Source of the DNA: Vibrio penaeicida
GTDB lineage: Bacteria; Pseudomonadota; Gammaproteobacteria; Enterobacterales; Vibrionaceae
Length of the DNA stretch: 64,000 nucleotides
Direction of reading: 5' to 3'
NCBI RefSeq assembly: GCF_002933855.1
Contig: NZ_BFAQ01000021.1
Coordinates: forward strand, 62,001 to 126,000
Shown: in pieces, positions 34,798 to 43,498 of the stretch
How positions within the stretch are numbered: position 1 is the stretch's first letter
Layout: each line of letters opens with the position of its first letter
Position numbers and translations under genes: made by a program
The notes under the pieces: model-generated
Seen by the model: only the letters and a program-made list of their open reading frames with translations
What the model was told of the DNA's origin: nothing
The model's database searches: none

Positions 34798-34902
34798 ATT
34801 TTACTAGTTAGTTGATATTGTTCACAGTTCTTATTGATGCAACCAGAATAAATTTGGTCACTTTTCTTCACATATAATTATGCATGTCATACGAATGCCA
34901 AT

Positions 34903-34956
34903 CCAACCAACGAGGAATTCGTAATCGCCCAGCAATCGGTAGAACTACTGCAATAG
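34903..34956 (+). repeat. ackA 3' end, copy 2
   Basis: Reads PTNEEFVIAQQSVELLQ and stop. It differs from ackA almost only at third codon positions and is followed by its own terminator. It lies at the right end of the cassette, as expected for a displaced ackA end left by integration. Confidence 0.75.
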
Positions 34957-34978
34957 ATTTTCGAATCTGAATATGAGA

Positions 34979-35003
34979 AGTGAGCCTAGCGCTCGCTTTT
35001 TTT
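34979..35003 (+). terminator. Terminator after ackA-end copy 2
   Basis: Stem AGTGAGC / GCTCGCT with loop CTAGC, followed by seven T. It probably is the original terminator of the displaced ackA end. Confidence 0.8.
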
Positions 35004-35182
35004 GTTCTATATGTTGGAAAGCCCAACGCTAAATACACACTTGGCGAAGCAGCTATTTCTAACTATATGGGTTTTTGCAACTCACTTTCGTTGGCCCCGA
35101 GTCAGCGAGGTTAGTGTTGTAGTGACAGAATGAATTTGGCCGCTAGATTGGAGGTTTGCAATACTAATAGCTTGCGCCTGCT

Positions 35183-35218
35183 AACAAAGAACTTGTAATC
35201 GATCAACAGCCGTTACGG
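35183..35218 (+). repeat. Possible decayed ackA 3' end relic
   Basis: Reads NKELVIDQQPLR, compared with NEEFVIAQQSVE of ackA; about two thirds of bases match by eye. It may be an older integration scar. Confidence 0.35.
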
Positions 35219-35248
35219 AACCAAAATGGATGGGGAGGCTCCACGTTG

Positions 35249-37564
35249 TTACAAAAACTCAGGCAGTATTGGTGTCCATTCGATAATCGTCTCATCACTT
35301 AAAAGAGCAACAATAGAAGTTGATGGAATCACTCGATTATCCAATACGCGTTTGTCTGTTTGGGAAAAGTTGGCAAAGATGACACTCCCATCACTAAAAG
35401 TTGTCTGTTGTAGTGAACCCTGTTTATTCATCCATTTAAAGCCAGTCATGGCTTTGTCCCACAACCTTAGATGAATCGGTAAAAATCCTTGCTGATAGTG
35501 TTGTAACGCCTTGATGCGGGTTGCGTTTGTACTGTTTGCCTCGTCGCGGTTTAAATGCACCATTGCTGGTGTGTTATAGAGCATCGCTGTTAAGTCACGC
35601 TCCACTTGCACATTAGAAAACTTTAAACTATCGCTGTGCCAATGGTGACTATTGATCAGCTCGTCATGAAATACCGTTTGATACAGCGGCACCTTGTATT
35701 GAGGCGAAAAAAATAGAGTCTTATATGGTTGTTTCACTTGTGCTGATTTGAAGAAAAAATCGGGTTTATGATTTGGGTACCAAGCACCTAAGAAATAAGG
35801 TGATTGGCGATTCTTCTTCATGTCTTTATCTGTCCAACCAAAACCAACAGTTTCCATGCCATGTGCAAAGGCAATACCTTGTGTAGTGAGAGAATTACCA
35901 TCTTCTGACCCTAAAACCACGTTTTGATTTGATGCTATCCAATCCATACGCTGGTTGAAGGCCGAGAGCATCTTAGTCTCATTCATCTCGTTACTTTGAG
36001 AATAATCTTCTCTTGCCATTGCGGTGGCATCTACATCCAAAAACAGGCTATTAAAGTGACCATAATGGATTATATCTGTTATGCGTTGCTCTACGTAATC
36101 TCGCCCGCAATTGGGGTTTAAGTAAAATCCATGGTCGCGAAATCCTTTTTGTTTTCCCCCGTCAGCGTTTTCAATGGCACACTTCTCGCGCATTGCGCTA
36201 GGCAGTTGAGCCGTAAGCCAAGAGTCGTTCACTTCTTTTTCAATCGCTGTGTTATAGGAATCATAGGTACCCACTAGGTAACCTGCATGTTTAGCTTGCT
36301 CGACTACTTGAGGTTGGTAGAAAGCAGGCATCCAATTATCTAAGCCTAACCAAAGTCTATTCAGTCCTGCTGAAACTAAGTTGTTGACCATGTCTTTTGA
36401 TAGTGCCTGTCCCCATCGCTCTGCGTCGATTAAATAGGTGCTAGCTTGCTCATCTAGCCACTTTTTTCTTTTTTGCGCTGTTTCGAACTGCTTCTTTATG
36501 CCGTTGTTATTCGAGGTCGGTTGCTCTACTGATATTTTTCGCGCTAAAGAAGTGTTAATGCTCTCGATTAGTAAGCCCTTGTGGTATTGGCTCAACCAAT
36601 GTGTCCCTTTTTTTAGTTTAAGGAGCTCTTTTGTGGCATCTTTTATTGGCGTTAATGCCGATTGTGTAAAGTACCACTCTTTCAAACCCCACCAATCTTC
36701 AACATCTTCTATAGAGAGTGCATCATGACCAAATAAATACACGTGACTTGCGCCGATTAAACGCTTGAGTTGCGGTTGCCTTGCGAGCTTTTCTGATAGG
36801 GGTGTCGTAAGGTTTTGTTGTTTACGCCATTGCCGATAATACTTGGCACCATCAAGTGAGTCGTTACCTAAAGTGATTAAGACTTCGAACGGTTCATGGT
36901 GGTTGAGTACCGTGAATTGGTGGGTTGCCTGCATATCCAGTTTTTGATTGGAAATAGAAAAATCAAGCTGATTATTTGTTGGGTTTAGTAGTTGGTAGCT
37001 TACATAGACGTTCGGTTCACTTATCACTTCCATCGTCCAAAATGGCATTTTCAAATCTTGGGTTGTATTTGATCCTGAGTACTCGCTCGTTAGATATTTC
37101 ATCCAAGTTTTGTTGTTTGTTGGAATACGCATACCTTCATTGAACGGTATCAGCAAGGTATTGGCTTGTTCGTTCGGTAAATCGAACCACTTCAATGTTA
37201 AGGGTTTATTTCGAGCAATAGAGGAGGGAGAAGTAACCTCAAAAGACAATCTTAATCCTTTGTCAAAAGAGGCGTTTACCTTCAGGTCACTAGGCTTTAA
37301 CAACCATGAGACTGAAGTATCAGAAGTTTGTTCAACCTGTGATGCATTTTGGTAAGTACCTTCAACTAAAAGTGCGGCTTCAGTGATCGGCACATGGGTA
37401 GTTTCTGTGTACCAATCAATTTTCAAAGAGCTAGTCTCAATAGAGACAGATTGTTGGTTATTTTTTAGTGTGATATGACTTGGTGCATTGCTTTGCGTGT
37501 CTGCGCTACAGGCCAGAAAGGGCAGAGTTACGAGCACCAGGAAAAATGAAATCGTTTTGTTCAT
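35249..37564 (-). CDS. Glycoside-hydrolase-like lipoprotein in the vxr cluster
   Basis: A 771-aa exported lipoprotein: lipobox LPFLAC with Cys19. The middle and C-terminal parts look like a GH101/GH129-type TIM barrel preceded by a beta-sandwich: GLNRLWLGLDNWMP, YLVGTYDSYN, SLFLDVDATAMAREDYS (candidate nucleophile Asp) and VVLGSEDGNS (candidate acid Glu). It follows vxrC with an 81-base gap on the same strand and may be a member of that regulon, which responds to cell-wall damage. The glycan substrate is not known. The assignment to a hydrolase family is by motif reading only. Confidence 0.6.
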   Translation of the reverse strand: MNKTISFFLVLVTLPFLACSADTQSNAPSHITLKNNQQSVSIETSSLKIDWYTETTHVPITEAALLVEGTYQNASQVEQTSDTSVSWLLKPSDLKVNASFDKGLRLSFEVTSPSSIARNKPLTLKWFDLPNEQANTLLIPFNEGMRIPTNNKTWMKYLTSEYSGSNTTQDLKMPFWTMEVISEPNVYVSYQLLNPTNNQLDFSISNQKLDMQATHQFTVLNHHEPFEVLITLGNDSLDGAKYYRQWRKQQNLTTPLSEKLARQPQLKRLIGASHVYLFGHDALSIEDVEDWWGLKEWYFTQSALTPIKDATKELLKLKKGTHWLSQYHKGLLIESINTSLARKISVEQPTSNNNGIKKQFETAQKRKKWLDEQASTYLIDAERWGQALSKDMVNNLVSAGLNRLWLGLDNWMPAFYQPQVVEQAKHAGYLVGTYDSYNTAIEKEVNDSWLTAQLPSAMREKCAIENADGGKQKGFRDHGFYLNPNCGRDYVEQRITDIIHYGHFNSLFLDVDATAMAREDYSQSNEMNETKMLSAFNQRMDWIASNQNVVLGSEDGNSLTTQGIAFAHGMETVGFGWTDKDMKKNRQSPYFLGAWYPNHKPDFFFKSAQVKQPYKTLFFSPQYKVPLYQTVFHDELINSHHWHSDSLKFSNVQVERDLTAMLYNTPAMVHLNRDEANSTNATRIKALQHYQQGFLPIHLRLWDKAMTGFKWMNKQGSLQQTTFSDGSVIFANFSQTDKRVLDNRVIPSTSIVALLSDETIIEWTPILPEFL

Positions 37565-37645
37565 GGCAAAAGTTACGTTCGTTGCTGTTGATAAAAAACA
37601 TTACAAACTAACTTTGATTACCTTTTGTCACCCGTTTGTCTTCAT

Positions 37646-38497
37646 TTAAAGAGGGAGAGTGGTTCTTTGAACGTATTCGATTTTGACTGTACCTTGATAC
37701 TCCCATTTTGACACCACCGCACTTAACCATTTCGCTTGGTATTTTGTGGACTCTGGCTCAAGAGCTTTTGCAAACCCATTGGAGTCGACACTGGGCGCAT
37801 TGAGGTAGATTGGCTGAGAATTACCAAGCATAACGAATTGGTTATCAAACCATTGCCAACGCATATTTCCAACTTGGCAACTTACGGGTGTCTCAGGTAA
37901 CCGAATACGAATGGGTAGGCTTGGATCACTGTGATCGACGTTTACCCATGCTTGAGCGTCGTTAGAAGACAAGATGATAGGGTATACCGCTTTATCAACA
38001 ATCAATTGGTAGTAGCCAGAAGTCGGTGCATAGACGAGGTCATCACTCTCTAATTCTGTATAGCTTTGTACTGGATCCGAGGTCGTGCCCGAAATCCACA
38101 CTCGGCCATGTCGATCTCGTAAAGAGATACTCACACTATTTTCTACGCCATCAAGTGAAACCTTAATTTGATAACCTTGCTGAATAAAATTAGTTTTCTT
38201 TTGTATCGTTATCCTAATATGAGAGTTGTGATTAATTGGATGATCAGGAATTAATTGCTTTCCACATTGAGATTGATTAATCATCACTTCCTTGGGTTTG
38301 GCCCAATGCTTCTCATCCAACGAATTCTGACTTAATGCTATAAGCATTTCTTGCCAAGCGAGCTGAGTGTTGCCCGTGGACAAAGCCGAATAAGTGGCTG
38401 CTAGAGGTGTTTTCATAAACCAGTCTTCTGCGACGACCTGCTGGCTAAAGATGAGAGCAGTACTAACCAGTCCAAGTAGGAACTTATCTTTTTTCAT
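37646..38497 (-). CDS. vxrC: VxrC, DUF2861-family periplasmic protein
   Basis: A 283-aa protein with an N-terminal signal peptide (MKKDKFLLGLVSTALIFSQQVVA). The mature part opens EDWFMKTPLAATYSALSTGNTQLAWQEM and matches the DUF2861 proteins that sit directly downstream of vxrAB in vibrios. It is mostly beta-strand. Its start overlaps the vxrB stop by four bases, so it is translationally coupled. It probably works with the VxrA sensor in the periplasm; its biochemical role is unknown. Confidence 0.75.
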   Translation of the reverse strand: MKKDKFLLGLVSTALIFSQQVVAEDWFMKTPLAATYSALSTGNTQLAWQEMLIALSQNSLDEKHWAKPKEVMINQSQCGKQLIPDHPINHNSHIRITIQKKTNFIQQGYQIKVSLDGVENSVSISLRDRHGRVWISGTTSDPVQSYTELESDDLVYAPTSGYYQLIVDKAVYPIILSSNDAQAWVNVDHSDPSLPIRIRLPETPVSCQVGNMRWQWFDNQFVMLGNSQPIYLNAPSVDSNGFAKALEPESTKYQAKWLSAVVSKWEYQGTVKIEYVQRTTLPL

Positions 38498-39144
38498 GAA
38501 ATGCCCTCAAGTAATCTGTAGCCAACACCACGCAGTGTTTCAATTTTCAGAACTGGTATTTTTTGTCTCAAATGGAGAATGTGATTATCAACGGTTCGAG
38601 TAGATGGAAATGCCTGAAATCCCCAGACTTTATTGAGTAGTTCATCACGGTGAAATACCCGCCCTTGATTTTGGACAAGCAATACAAGAAGTTGAAACTC
38701 CTTAGGCTTTAAACTTAGATCTTCACCATTTTGAATCACTACTCGTTTGGATATATCGATCTGAACATCTAGGTAACTGAGTTTACTTTCACCCAATGGG
38801 CGTAATTGAGCATAAATACGAGCGAGCAGTTCTTGGTGTGAGAAGGGCTTAACGACATAGTCTTTTGCTCCCGCCATCAAGCCTTCGATTCGTTGCTCAA
38901 CTTCAATTTTGGCAGTTAGCACAATCACAGGTATCGCTTTCATCATTAGCCATTGAGGTAGCCAAGTTAAGCTGTCGCCTTCTGGGAGTTGTCTATCTAA
39001 GATAACCAAGTCAGCTTGAATCCAATGGTCTTCAACATTTCTGGAGTCACGAAGCCATTTACAATCGAATCCCTCTTTGACGAGATATTGGCTAAAACCT
39101 TCACCTAACAATTGGTCGTCTTCAATAAGAAGAATTTTAGTCAT
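38494..39144 (-). CDS. vxrB: VxrB (WigR), OmpR-family response regulator
   Basis: A 216-aa DNA-binding regulator. The receiver domain has the acidic pair IEDD, Asp50 in LVILDRQLP, and VLTAK then VVKPF. The C-terminal winged helix reads FQLLVLLVQNQGRVFHRDELLNKVWG to TVDNHILHLRQK. In V. cholerae the homologous system controls cell-wall synthesis genes and the type VI secretion system. It overlaps vxrA and vxrC by four bases each. Confidence 0.83.
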   Translation of the reverse strand: MTKILLIEDDQLLGEGFSQYLVKEGFDCKWLRDSRNVEDHWIQADLVILDRQLPEGDSLTWLPQWLMMKAIPVIVLTAKIEVEQRIEGLMAGAKDYVVKPFSHQELLARIYAQLRPLGESKLSYLDVQIDISKRVVIQNGEDLSLKPKEFQLLVLLVQNQGRVFHRDELLNKVWGFQAFPSTRTVDNHILHLRQKIPVLKIETLRGVGYRLLEGIS

Positions 39145-40613
39145 AGTGGCAACTCCAAAATGCAGCGAGTGGGACTGCGGTAGCAGATAAGCCTTCCTCC
39201 CATTTTTGTCATTAAGCGAGTGACAATCGCTAGCCCCATACCCATGTTGTCGCGGTGAGTGTTGGGCATTATTCGTTTAATCAATAATTGATACTTACTT
39301 GGAAAACAGCCCTGGTCACTTACTTCAATTCGGAGGTGTTGACCTGTAGAGACATTTATTGAAATGTCGCCTTCGCCATGCTGTTGGGCATTTCTCAGTA
39401 AATTGTCTAAGCAGATACCAAGCCAGTAATAAGGCAAGGTTAACTCTTGATCATGATCGAGTTGATATTCCAACTTGTATTTATCTAAATAGTGCTCAAG
39501 CCAGTCCGAGAGATAAGCCGTTTGATTTTGGAACTGGGCTTTGGGATCAACGCTCAAGAATCCTTTACTGGTTTCGGTTAATTGGGATAAACGCTGGTGG
39601 TCAGCCAGTAAGCGTCCAAAAGTGCGTTGAGCATTTTCATCCCATTGATCAAATTGGCCACGAAATTGCTCAACTGTAAATCCTAGACTCGCGATGGGTG
39701 TACGCAACTCATGAGTGAGCAATTGCAATATAAAGCGTCGTTCTTTGGCTTCTTCTCTACGATTAATTAACCCCATCGATAAGAAACTTACAGAGAGCAA
39801 AGTGAGTATTACAATGAGCCATTTAACCGCATTATTTTCTGTTGGAGGTAGCTGAATACATAAATTGCTATAGCTGACTGCGCATACTTGTTCGGTGCCA
39901 TTTTGGGTTTCAATATTGATTGCGATGGTTTTCAGTAGTTTTCGCCATTTTTCCCCTGCAATGACCAGCAGTCCAAATTCACCGTTTAGCCAGAGCTTGC
40001 CATCTTGCCCAAGGTAAGCGCGATATCCTGATAATAATAGGTCATTGCCCTGATCCGAAAGGGATGAGAGCTGCACATGTAGAGGGTGACTTGGGTTTGA
40101 TAGTGTCAATTCACGAGCGTGGTTTGTGATAAACAGATCTTGCTTTTCTGAGGGGAGGGATGCCAAATAACGGTCCGCGTAACTACCACCGGCGGGGTGC
40201 AGCATCTCGCCTTGACCGTACCAATCATCGTTCAAGATCATACCGCTGCATAGTGCTTGTTCAAACTGTATTGCGCGAGTGAGCTTCGGGCGTTTTTCGT
40301 TATCTATATCCGAGAGTTTAACTGGCAGTTTGCAGGTTTGATGTAGTTGCAACAATGCTTGAAGATCATCCCAAGAAAAGGTTTTAAAATCAGGATATTT
40401 ATTGTCACTTAGCAGCAATTGGGTCGGGTAACGGTTAAGTTCTTCAAGTGTGATTTTAGTTTCGTAAGGTAAGCTTAAAGCTTGTTGGAAAAATATCTGC
40501 CAGCGAGTTTGTAAATTAGAATTATCAGCCGCTTGAGTAACCAAGGAAAGAGGCAAGATCAGAACACTAACCACCAATCTAATTGTTCTAAGACTAAACA
40601 GGTTGTGAGTCAT
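39141..40613 (-). CDS. vxrA: VxrA (WigK), DUF3404-type sensor histidine kinase
   Basis: About 490 aa. An N-terminal signal or membrane helix (about 11-30) precedes a large periplasmic DUF3404-type sensor domain (about 35-262). A second membrane helix (266-284) leads to the kinase core, with phosphoacceptor His in LLTHELRTPIA (H304 counted from an upstream in-frame start), an N box in LDNLLRNAQQHG and a G box GMGLAIV. The ATG at 40613 is preferred over the in-frame TTG at 40622 for spacing to AAGAGA. The family senses cell-wall damage. First gene of vxrABC. Confidence 0.83.
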   Translation of the reverse strand: MTHNLFSLRTIRLVVSVLILPLSLVTQAADNSNLQTRWQIFFQQALSLPYETKITLEELNRYPTQLLLSDNKYPDFKTFSWDDLQALLQLHQTCKLPVKLSDIDNEKRPKLTRAIQFEQALCSGMILNDDWYGQGEMLHPAGGSYADRYLASLPSEKQDLFITNHARELTLSNPSHPLHVQLSSLSDQGNDLLLSGYRAYLGQDGKLWLNGEFGLLVIAGEKWRKLLKTIAINIETQNGTEQVCAVSYSNLCIQLPPTENNAVKWLIVILTLLSVSFLSMGLINRREEAKERRFILQLLTHELRTPIASLGFTVEQFRGQFDQWDENAQRTFGRLLADHQRLSQLTETSKGFLSVDPKAQFQNQTAYLSDWLEHYLDKYKLEYQLDHDQELTLPYYWLGICLDNLLRNAQQHGEGDISINVSTGQHLRIEVSDQGCFPSKYQLLIKRIMPNTHRDNMGMGLAIVTRLMTKMGGRLICYRSPTRCILELPL

Positions 40614-40820
40614 AGCTTTCAATATCTCTTGGCTGGTTGGTTATTGGCGGGGATTATAGACGCTTAGGCTGACTATTTGTCACCTAAATGTCGCCTATTG
40701 TATAGGACAACGAACGCGACATTGCCCTATCCTAAAACCACCGTTGTTGTATCAATTCTAAATTGCTTTGTGGTCGAGTATTCAGGGTAGGACACTTTAG
40801 GTTACTGGGTTAGTTAGGTC

Positions 40821-41531
40821 TTACAGCTGCTTATCGCGCAAAGAGGTGAGCACTTCCAGTGCTTTTTTCGCTGTTCTAATTGTTGAATTAGGGTTTTGCC
40901 CTGTAATTAGGCGACCATCAACCACCGTGTGTGCCCCTAATGGGAAAAAAGCTTTGCTGTATTCCATACCTCTATTTTTCAACACCTGTTCTAGATTGTA
41001 AGGGACGAAACTTTTAGCACCAGCAATCGTCTCATCAAAGTAGGGAAACCCTGTTCCTTTTTTAGCTGAAATTAAGTAATCACCATTACTTAACTTTACA
41101 TTTAGTAGGGCGGCGACACCGTGACAAACGGCAGAAACGACTTTTCCTGCTTCGTATATATTACGCGTTAGCGAATGAAGCTCTTGATTATCCACAAGGT
41201 CCCACATCGCGCCATGACCTCCTGCAAAATAGACAATATCGTATTGTTGCCAATCTATATCAGAGAGTACTTTTGTTTGCTTCAACTTAGACATAAAAGC
41301 TGGATCTTGGTAGCGCGCTTTAGTTGCTTTATCTAACACAAAGAAACCTAAGCTTCGTTTATCTATCGGTACATTTCCCCCGTTAGGGCTAACAATATCA
41401 ATATGGTAGCCTGCTTGTTCAAATTCATCGTAAAAATGGGTCAGCTCAGATAGCCATAATCCCGTTGGAGTGATTTTTTCATTCTCAAGATTGGAATGAT
41501 TCGTTGCGACCACTAATGCTTTTTTCATCAT
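40821..41531 (-). CDS. DJ-1/PfpI-family protein (Hsp31/glyoxalase III-like)
   Basis: A 236-aa protein of the class I amidotransferase-like fold. The nucleophile elbow is SAVCHGVAAL with Cys136 and His137; a conserved Glu lies in TGLWLSEL (Glu29), and FAGGHGAMWDL is the oxyanion region. Such proteins act as glyoxalase III or chaperone-like deglycases. GGAG precedes the ATG. It follows the NAD(P)-binding gene by three bases, forming an operon divergent from a LysR regulator. Confidence 0.83.
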   Translation of the reverse strand: MMKKALVVATNHSNLENEKITPTGLWLSELTHFYDEFEQAGYHIDIVSPNGGNVPIDKRSLGFFVLDKATKARYQDPAFMSKLKQTKVLSDIDWQQYDIVYFAGGHGAMWDLVDNQELHSLTRNIYEAGKVVSAVCHGVAALLNVKLSNGDYLISAKKGTGFPYFDETIAGAKSFVPYNLEQVLKNRGMEYSKAFFPLGAHTVVDGRLITGQNPNSTIRTAKKALEVLTSLRDKQL

Positions 41532-41534
41532 AAT

Positions 41535-42197
41535 TTAGCTCCAACCGATCATTTCTGTTTTATTGGTAAAACGTGTAGGGCGCTCAATGGCATCCATCAT
41601 CCATTTCGCCACATCATATTTGGATATTTGCGACGTCATTTTGAAACGCTCAACAAGTTTTGGCTGTTTATTGGATACCTTATCGACGAGCCCAACAGGG
41701 CGAACCGCCAAACTATCAAGGTTGTGCTGCGCCAAGATATCTTCCATATTTTTAAAATCACTGAACGTCAATTTAATGTTACTTTTCTGAATAATCAGCT
41801 TCATTAGTGGGGTCATTTTGTTGAAGCTATCACCAACTCCGGCAGCGCTAACAGCCACGATGCGCTGAATTTGATGGTTGTTCATTGCTCTAACAATATT
41901 CTCAGCACTTCTTTGCGCAAGGTCTGACGGGGATACAACTTCCGACCATGGGTTAGCTTGATTTTTTCGTTTAATTCCTAGGCAAGAAACAACCAGATCT
42001 TGACCCACCATTGCCCTATCAAGGGTCTCGAAATCAAGTACCTCACCGCGGATGACCTCAACGCCTTCTGGTGCATCGTATTTCGTGGAGGCGCGAACAA
42101 GCACTCGTACTTGATAACCGCGCTCTTTTGCGATTTGAACTGCCCAAGTACCACAGCCTCCAGACGCGCCTAAAATAAGTAGTTTGTTGTTTTCCAT
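41535..42197 (-). CDS. NAD(P)-binding SDR/NmrA-like protein
   Basis: A 220-aa Rossmann protein. The dinucleotide-binding loop is LGASGGCGTWAV (about 8-19), with the NmrA/atypical-SDR pattern RVLVRASTK and D-F-E-T-L-D, and VAVSAAGVGDS later. There is no clear YxxxK catalytic pair, so it may be a sensor-type member. Operon with the DJ-1 gene and divergent from the LysR regulator, which suggests a response to electrophiles or aldehydes. Confidence 0.8.
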   Translation of the reverse strand: MENNKLLILGASGGCGTWAVQIAKERGYQVRVLVRASTKYDAPEGVEVIRGEVLDFETLDRAMVGQDLVVSCLGIKRKNQANPWSEVVSPSDLAQRSAENIVRAMNNHQIQRIVAVSAAGVGDSFNKMTPLMKLIIQKSNIKLTFSDFKNMEDILAQHNLDSLAVRPVGLVDKVSNKQPKLVERFKMTSQISKYDVAKWMMDAIERPTRFTNKTEMIGWS

Positions 42198-42357
42198 TGC
42201 CGTTCCCTCGTTATCATAAGTTCAATTAGTAGTTAGATTGAAGAAACAATACAGGGTGAATATTGAATGAAACAGACGAAAGCAGACAAATTACTTTTGT
42301 CTTTTAAACAATAAAAGGCTAGTTTAATGAAAAAATAACGAGTATATAGATAGTATT

Positions 42358-43302
42358 ATGGATAAATTGCGAGCGTTGCGCTATTTCAAGCAGGTAGCAG
42401 AAGTGAACAGTTTTAGCCTCGCCGCTAAACACTTCGATGTGCCAGCTTCTTCGATTTCGCGTCGTATAAAAGACCTTGAAAACGAGCTTGGAATCGAACT
42501 AATCAAACGAACGACTCGTCATGTGAGTACCACCGAATTAGGCAGTGTTTATTACGATTTGATCTCTGATGCGTTACAAAAGATTGATGATGCCGATGAG
42601 CTGATTTCTCAACGCATGGATGCCATGGAAGGTAAGTTAAGAATAAGCTCAACAACGAGTTACGGTGAAAAGGTGATTGCTCCTATATTGCACAAGTTTC
42701 GCCATAAGTACCCATCTATTCACTTCGACTTGGATTTTTCTGATGAAAAGGTCACTCTTGGTAAGGATTCTGTCGATATAGCGATACGTGCAGGGTATGC
42801 ACCTGAAGAGAGAGTCGTTGCAAAAAAGATCTCAAGCTCTGAGTTTGTTTTGGCAGCCAGCCCTAAATTATATGATTGCTTAAAGCAGCGGTATGGTCGC
42901 TCAACACTCACTATTGAAGACCTATCTAATGCCCCAACACTGCAATATAGGGGAGTGCATGGGGATTTACCGTGGTGGGCATATCAGCAAGGCACTTGGG
43001 GGAAAATAGATATTACGCCAATATTACGCTGTAATAGTGGTGATGTGTTGATGGATGCCGCGTTGAAACATGAAGGCTTGCTGCTTTATCCTAAGTGGTG
43101 GATTAAAGAATTAGTCAAATCAGGCGCCTTGGTTGAAGTACCTGTTGAGTTCCCTTTATCAAGTGCTCAAGGAGTCAATCTCGACGTATATTTATTGTAT
43201 CAACAAGCTAAGTATCAAATCCCGAAAATCAAGCTGTGCGTAGACTTCATTATCGAACAATTAGAGGCTGCGCCTAAAACTATCGACTCGCTGTTGACAT
43301 AA
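42358..43302 (+). CDS. LysR-family transcriptional regulator
   Basis: A 314-aa regulator with an N-terminal helix-turn-helix (LRALRYFKQVAEVNSFSLAAKHFDVPASSISRRIKDLE) and a periplasmic-binding-like effector domain (about 90-300) of the CrgA/DsdC-like type. It is divergent from the NAD(P)-binding/DJ-1 operon with a 160-base gap, the usual arrangement in which the regulator activates its neighbour. No operator was singled out. Confidence 0.9.
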   Translation: MDKLRALRYFKQVAEVNSFSLAAKHFDVPASSISRRIKDLENELGIELIKRTTRHVSTTELGSVYYDLISDALQKIDDADELISQRMDAMEGKLRISSTTSYGEKVIAPILHKFRHKYPSIHFDLDFSDEKVTLGKDSVDIAIRAGYAPEERVVAKKISSSEFVLAASPKLYDCLKQRYGRSTLTIEDLSNAPTLQYRGVHGDLPWWAYQQGTWGKIDITPILRCNSGDVLMDAALKHEGLLLYPKWWIKELVKSGALVEVPVEFPLSSAQGVNLDVYLLYQQAKYQIPKIKLCVDFIIEQLEAAPKTIDSLLT

Positions 43303-43354
43303 TGTTGCCTAATTTGCAATGAAAGTTTTAGCTTGGAGTAATACTATTGAGCCC

Positions 43355-43405
43355 CTTACTAACGAAGAATTTGTTATTGCAAAGCTGTCGGTAGATCTTC
43401 TGTAA
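43355..43405 (+). repeat. ackA 3' end, copy 3
   Basis: Reads LTNEEFVIAKLSVDLL and stop, clearly related to the C-terminus of ackA, with both synonymous and amino-acid changes. It lies after the LysR gene and marks the right edge of the second accessory block. Confidence 0.7.
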
Positions 43406-43437
43406 CCACATATAAAATCGAGTTTCAAAATACTGAT

Positions 43438-43465
43438 AAAGGTCTAGCTGTCGAGCTAGACCTTT
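43438..43465. terminator. Hairpin after ackA-end copy 3
   Basis: Twelve-base perfect stem AAAGGTCTAGCT / AGCTAGACCTTT with a four-base loop, just upstream of the tctA stop codon. The T stretch is short, so it is a probable bidirectional terminator only. Confidence 0.55.
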
Positions 43466-43498
43466 GATTCGGGAACAGATAGCAACAGCTAATAGACT

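Larger units (their letters stand above)
34798..35248. other. Junction region between accessory blocks
   Basis: No gene. It contains the second ackA-end copy with its terminator and, at 35183-35218, a weaker relic. The rest is AT-rich without recognised signals. Confidence 0.6.

Noticed and set aside
35160..35220. TAACAAAG... segment resembling the start of an integron attC site
   Set aside because: No matching opposite end, no cassette-like spacing and no integrase; it fits better as a decayed ackA 3' end.
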